Origin: Armatimonadota bacterium
GTDB lineage: Bacteria > Sysuimicrobiota > Sysuimicrobiia > Sysuimicrobiales > VGFF01
DNA: 30,751 bases
Assembly: GCA_016868955.1 (NCBI GenBank)
Contig: VGFF01000004.1
Location: forward strand, 1-30,751
Direction of reading: 5' to 3'
Shown here in pieces: positions 30,676 through 30,751 of the stretch (position 1 is its first letter; the number at the start of each line of letters is the position of its first letter). The notes under the pieces are model-generated. The model worked only from the letters and a program-made list of their open reading frames with translations, did no database searches and was not told where the DNA came from. A program made the translations under genes and the position numbers.

Positions 30676-30751
30676 ATGAAGCTCGAAGGCATACATCATG
30701 TCACGGCCATCACGGCTGACGGGCCGCGCAACGCCGACTTCTACACGCGCG
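30676..30751 (+). CDS. VOC-family (ring-cleaving dioxygenase/glyoxalase-like) protein, 5' part only
   Basis: The window ends inside this gene after 25 codons. The visible start is MKLEGIHHVTAITADGPRNADFYTR, which matches the start of VOC proteins annotated as ring-cleaving dioxygenases or glyoxalases ('LEGIHHVTAITxDxxRNxDFY'). His in 'GIHHVT' would be the first metal ligand. The ATG has GAGGTG upstream and lies 25 bp after the aminotransferase, so it is likely in the same operon. It is unlike the VOC gene at the left end of the window. Confidence 0.75.
   Translation, partial: MKLEGIHHVTAITADGPRNADFYTR

Noticed and set aside
29343..30692. 449-codon minus-strand frame opposite the class I aminotransferase
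   Set aside because: Antisense shadow; the plus strand has a complete PLP active site.
1..30751. tRNA, rRNA, CRISPR arrays, insertion sequences or prophage genes
   Set aside because: No cloverleaf, rRNA, spaced direct repeats, transposase, integrase or phage motif was seen in any frame.

Overview
The window is about 30.7 kb of high-GC bacterial DNA, densely coded with no gene-free stretch over about 200 bp. GTG and TTG starts are frequent and Shine-Dalgarno sites are clear, often a GGGGG variant. All four family-5 solute-binding proteins carry Sec-type signal peptides without a lipobox cysteine, which fits free periplasmic proteins and so a diderm bacterium. I cannot name the phylum. Uncultured high-GC diderm groups such as Methylomirabilota/Rokubacteria would fit, but that is a guess from style and not a sequence match.

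Layout. (1) 5-397: a small VOC protein on the minus strand. (2) 10504 down to 558, minus strand: an eight-gene operon of SDR dehydrogenase, M28-like/PqqD-like fusion, M20 dipeptidase, peptide-binding protein, DppB-type permease, DppC-type permease and two DegT-family PLP enzymes, ending at a hairpin. (3) 10611-13735: an asparaginase-like hydrolase (+), a convergent aspartoacylase/AstE-like protein (-), and a third DegT enzyme (+) head to head with it. (4) 16687 down to 13745, minus strand: epimerase, MFS transporter, isochorismatase-like hydrolase. (5) 16799-18286, plus strand: a CsoR/CstR-type repressor with its own palindromic operator, then DUF302, FmdB-type zinc ribbon and membrane-anchored rhodanese, probably a sulfane-sulfur stress operon. 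(6) 23064 down to 18329, minus strand: an amidohydrolase broken by a one-base frameshift, a binding protein, DppB and DppC. (7) 23267-30751, plus strand: a fourth DegT enzyme, two tandem binding proteins, DppB, DppC, a class I aminotransferase, and the start of a second VOC gene cut by the window edge.

Reading together: three separate oligopeptide-type import systems (four binding proteins, three permease pairs, no ATPase gene in view) are interleaved with hydrolases of C-N bonds from several unrelated families (M20, M28-like, asparaginase-like, AstE/AspA-like, isochorismatase-like, amidohydrolase) and with five PLP enzymes. No glycosyltransferase or nucleotide-sugar synthesis set accompanies the DegT enzymes. 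My inference is an uptake-and-breakdown island for peptide-like or N-acylated amino compounds, with DegT enzymes possibly working on non-nucleotide substrates. The most concrete oddities are the single-base frameshift in the amidohydrolase, the Cys-Gly-Cys CstR-like sensor with its operator, the M28-like/PqqD-like fusion with a Cys in place of the usual metal-bridging Asp, the asparaginase-like enzyme with HGTG instead of HGTD, and the DegT protein with Asn at the PLP-nitrogen position.
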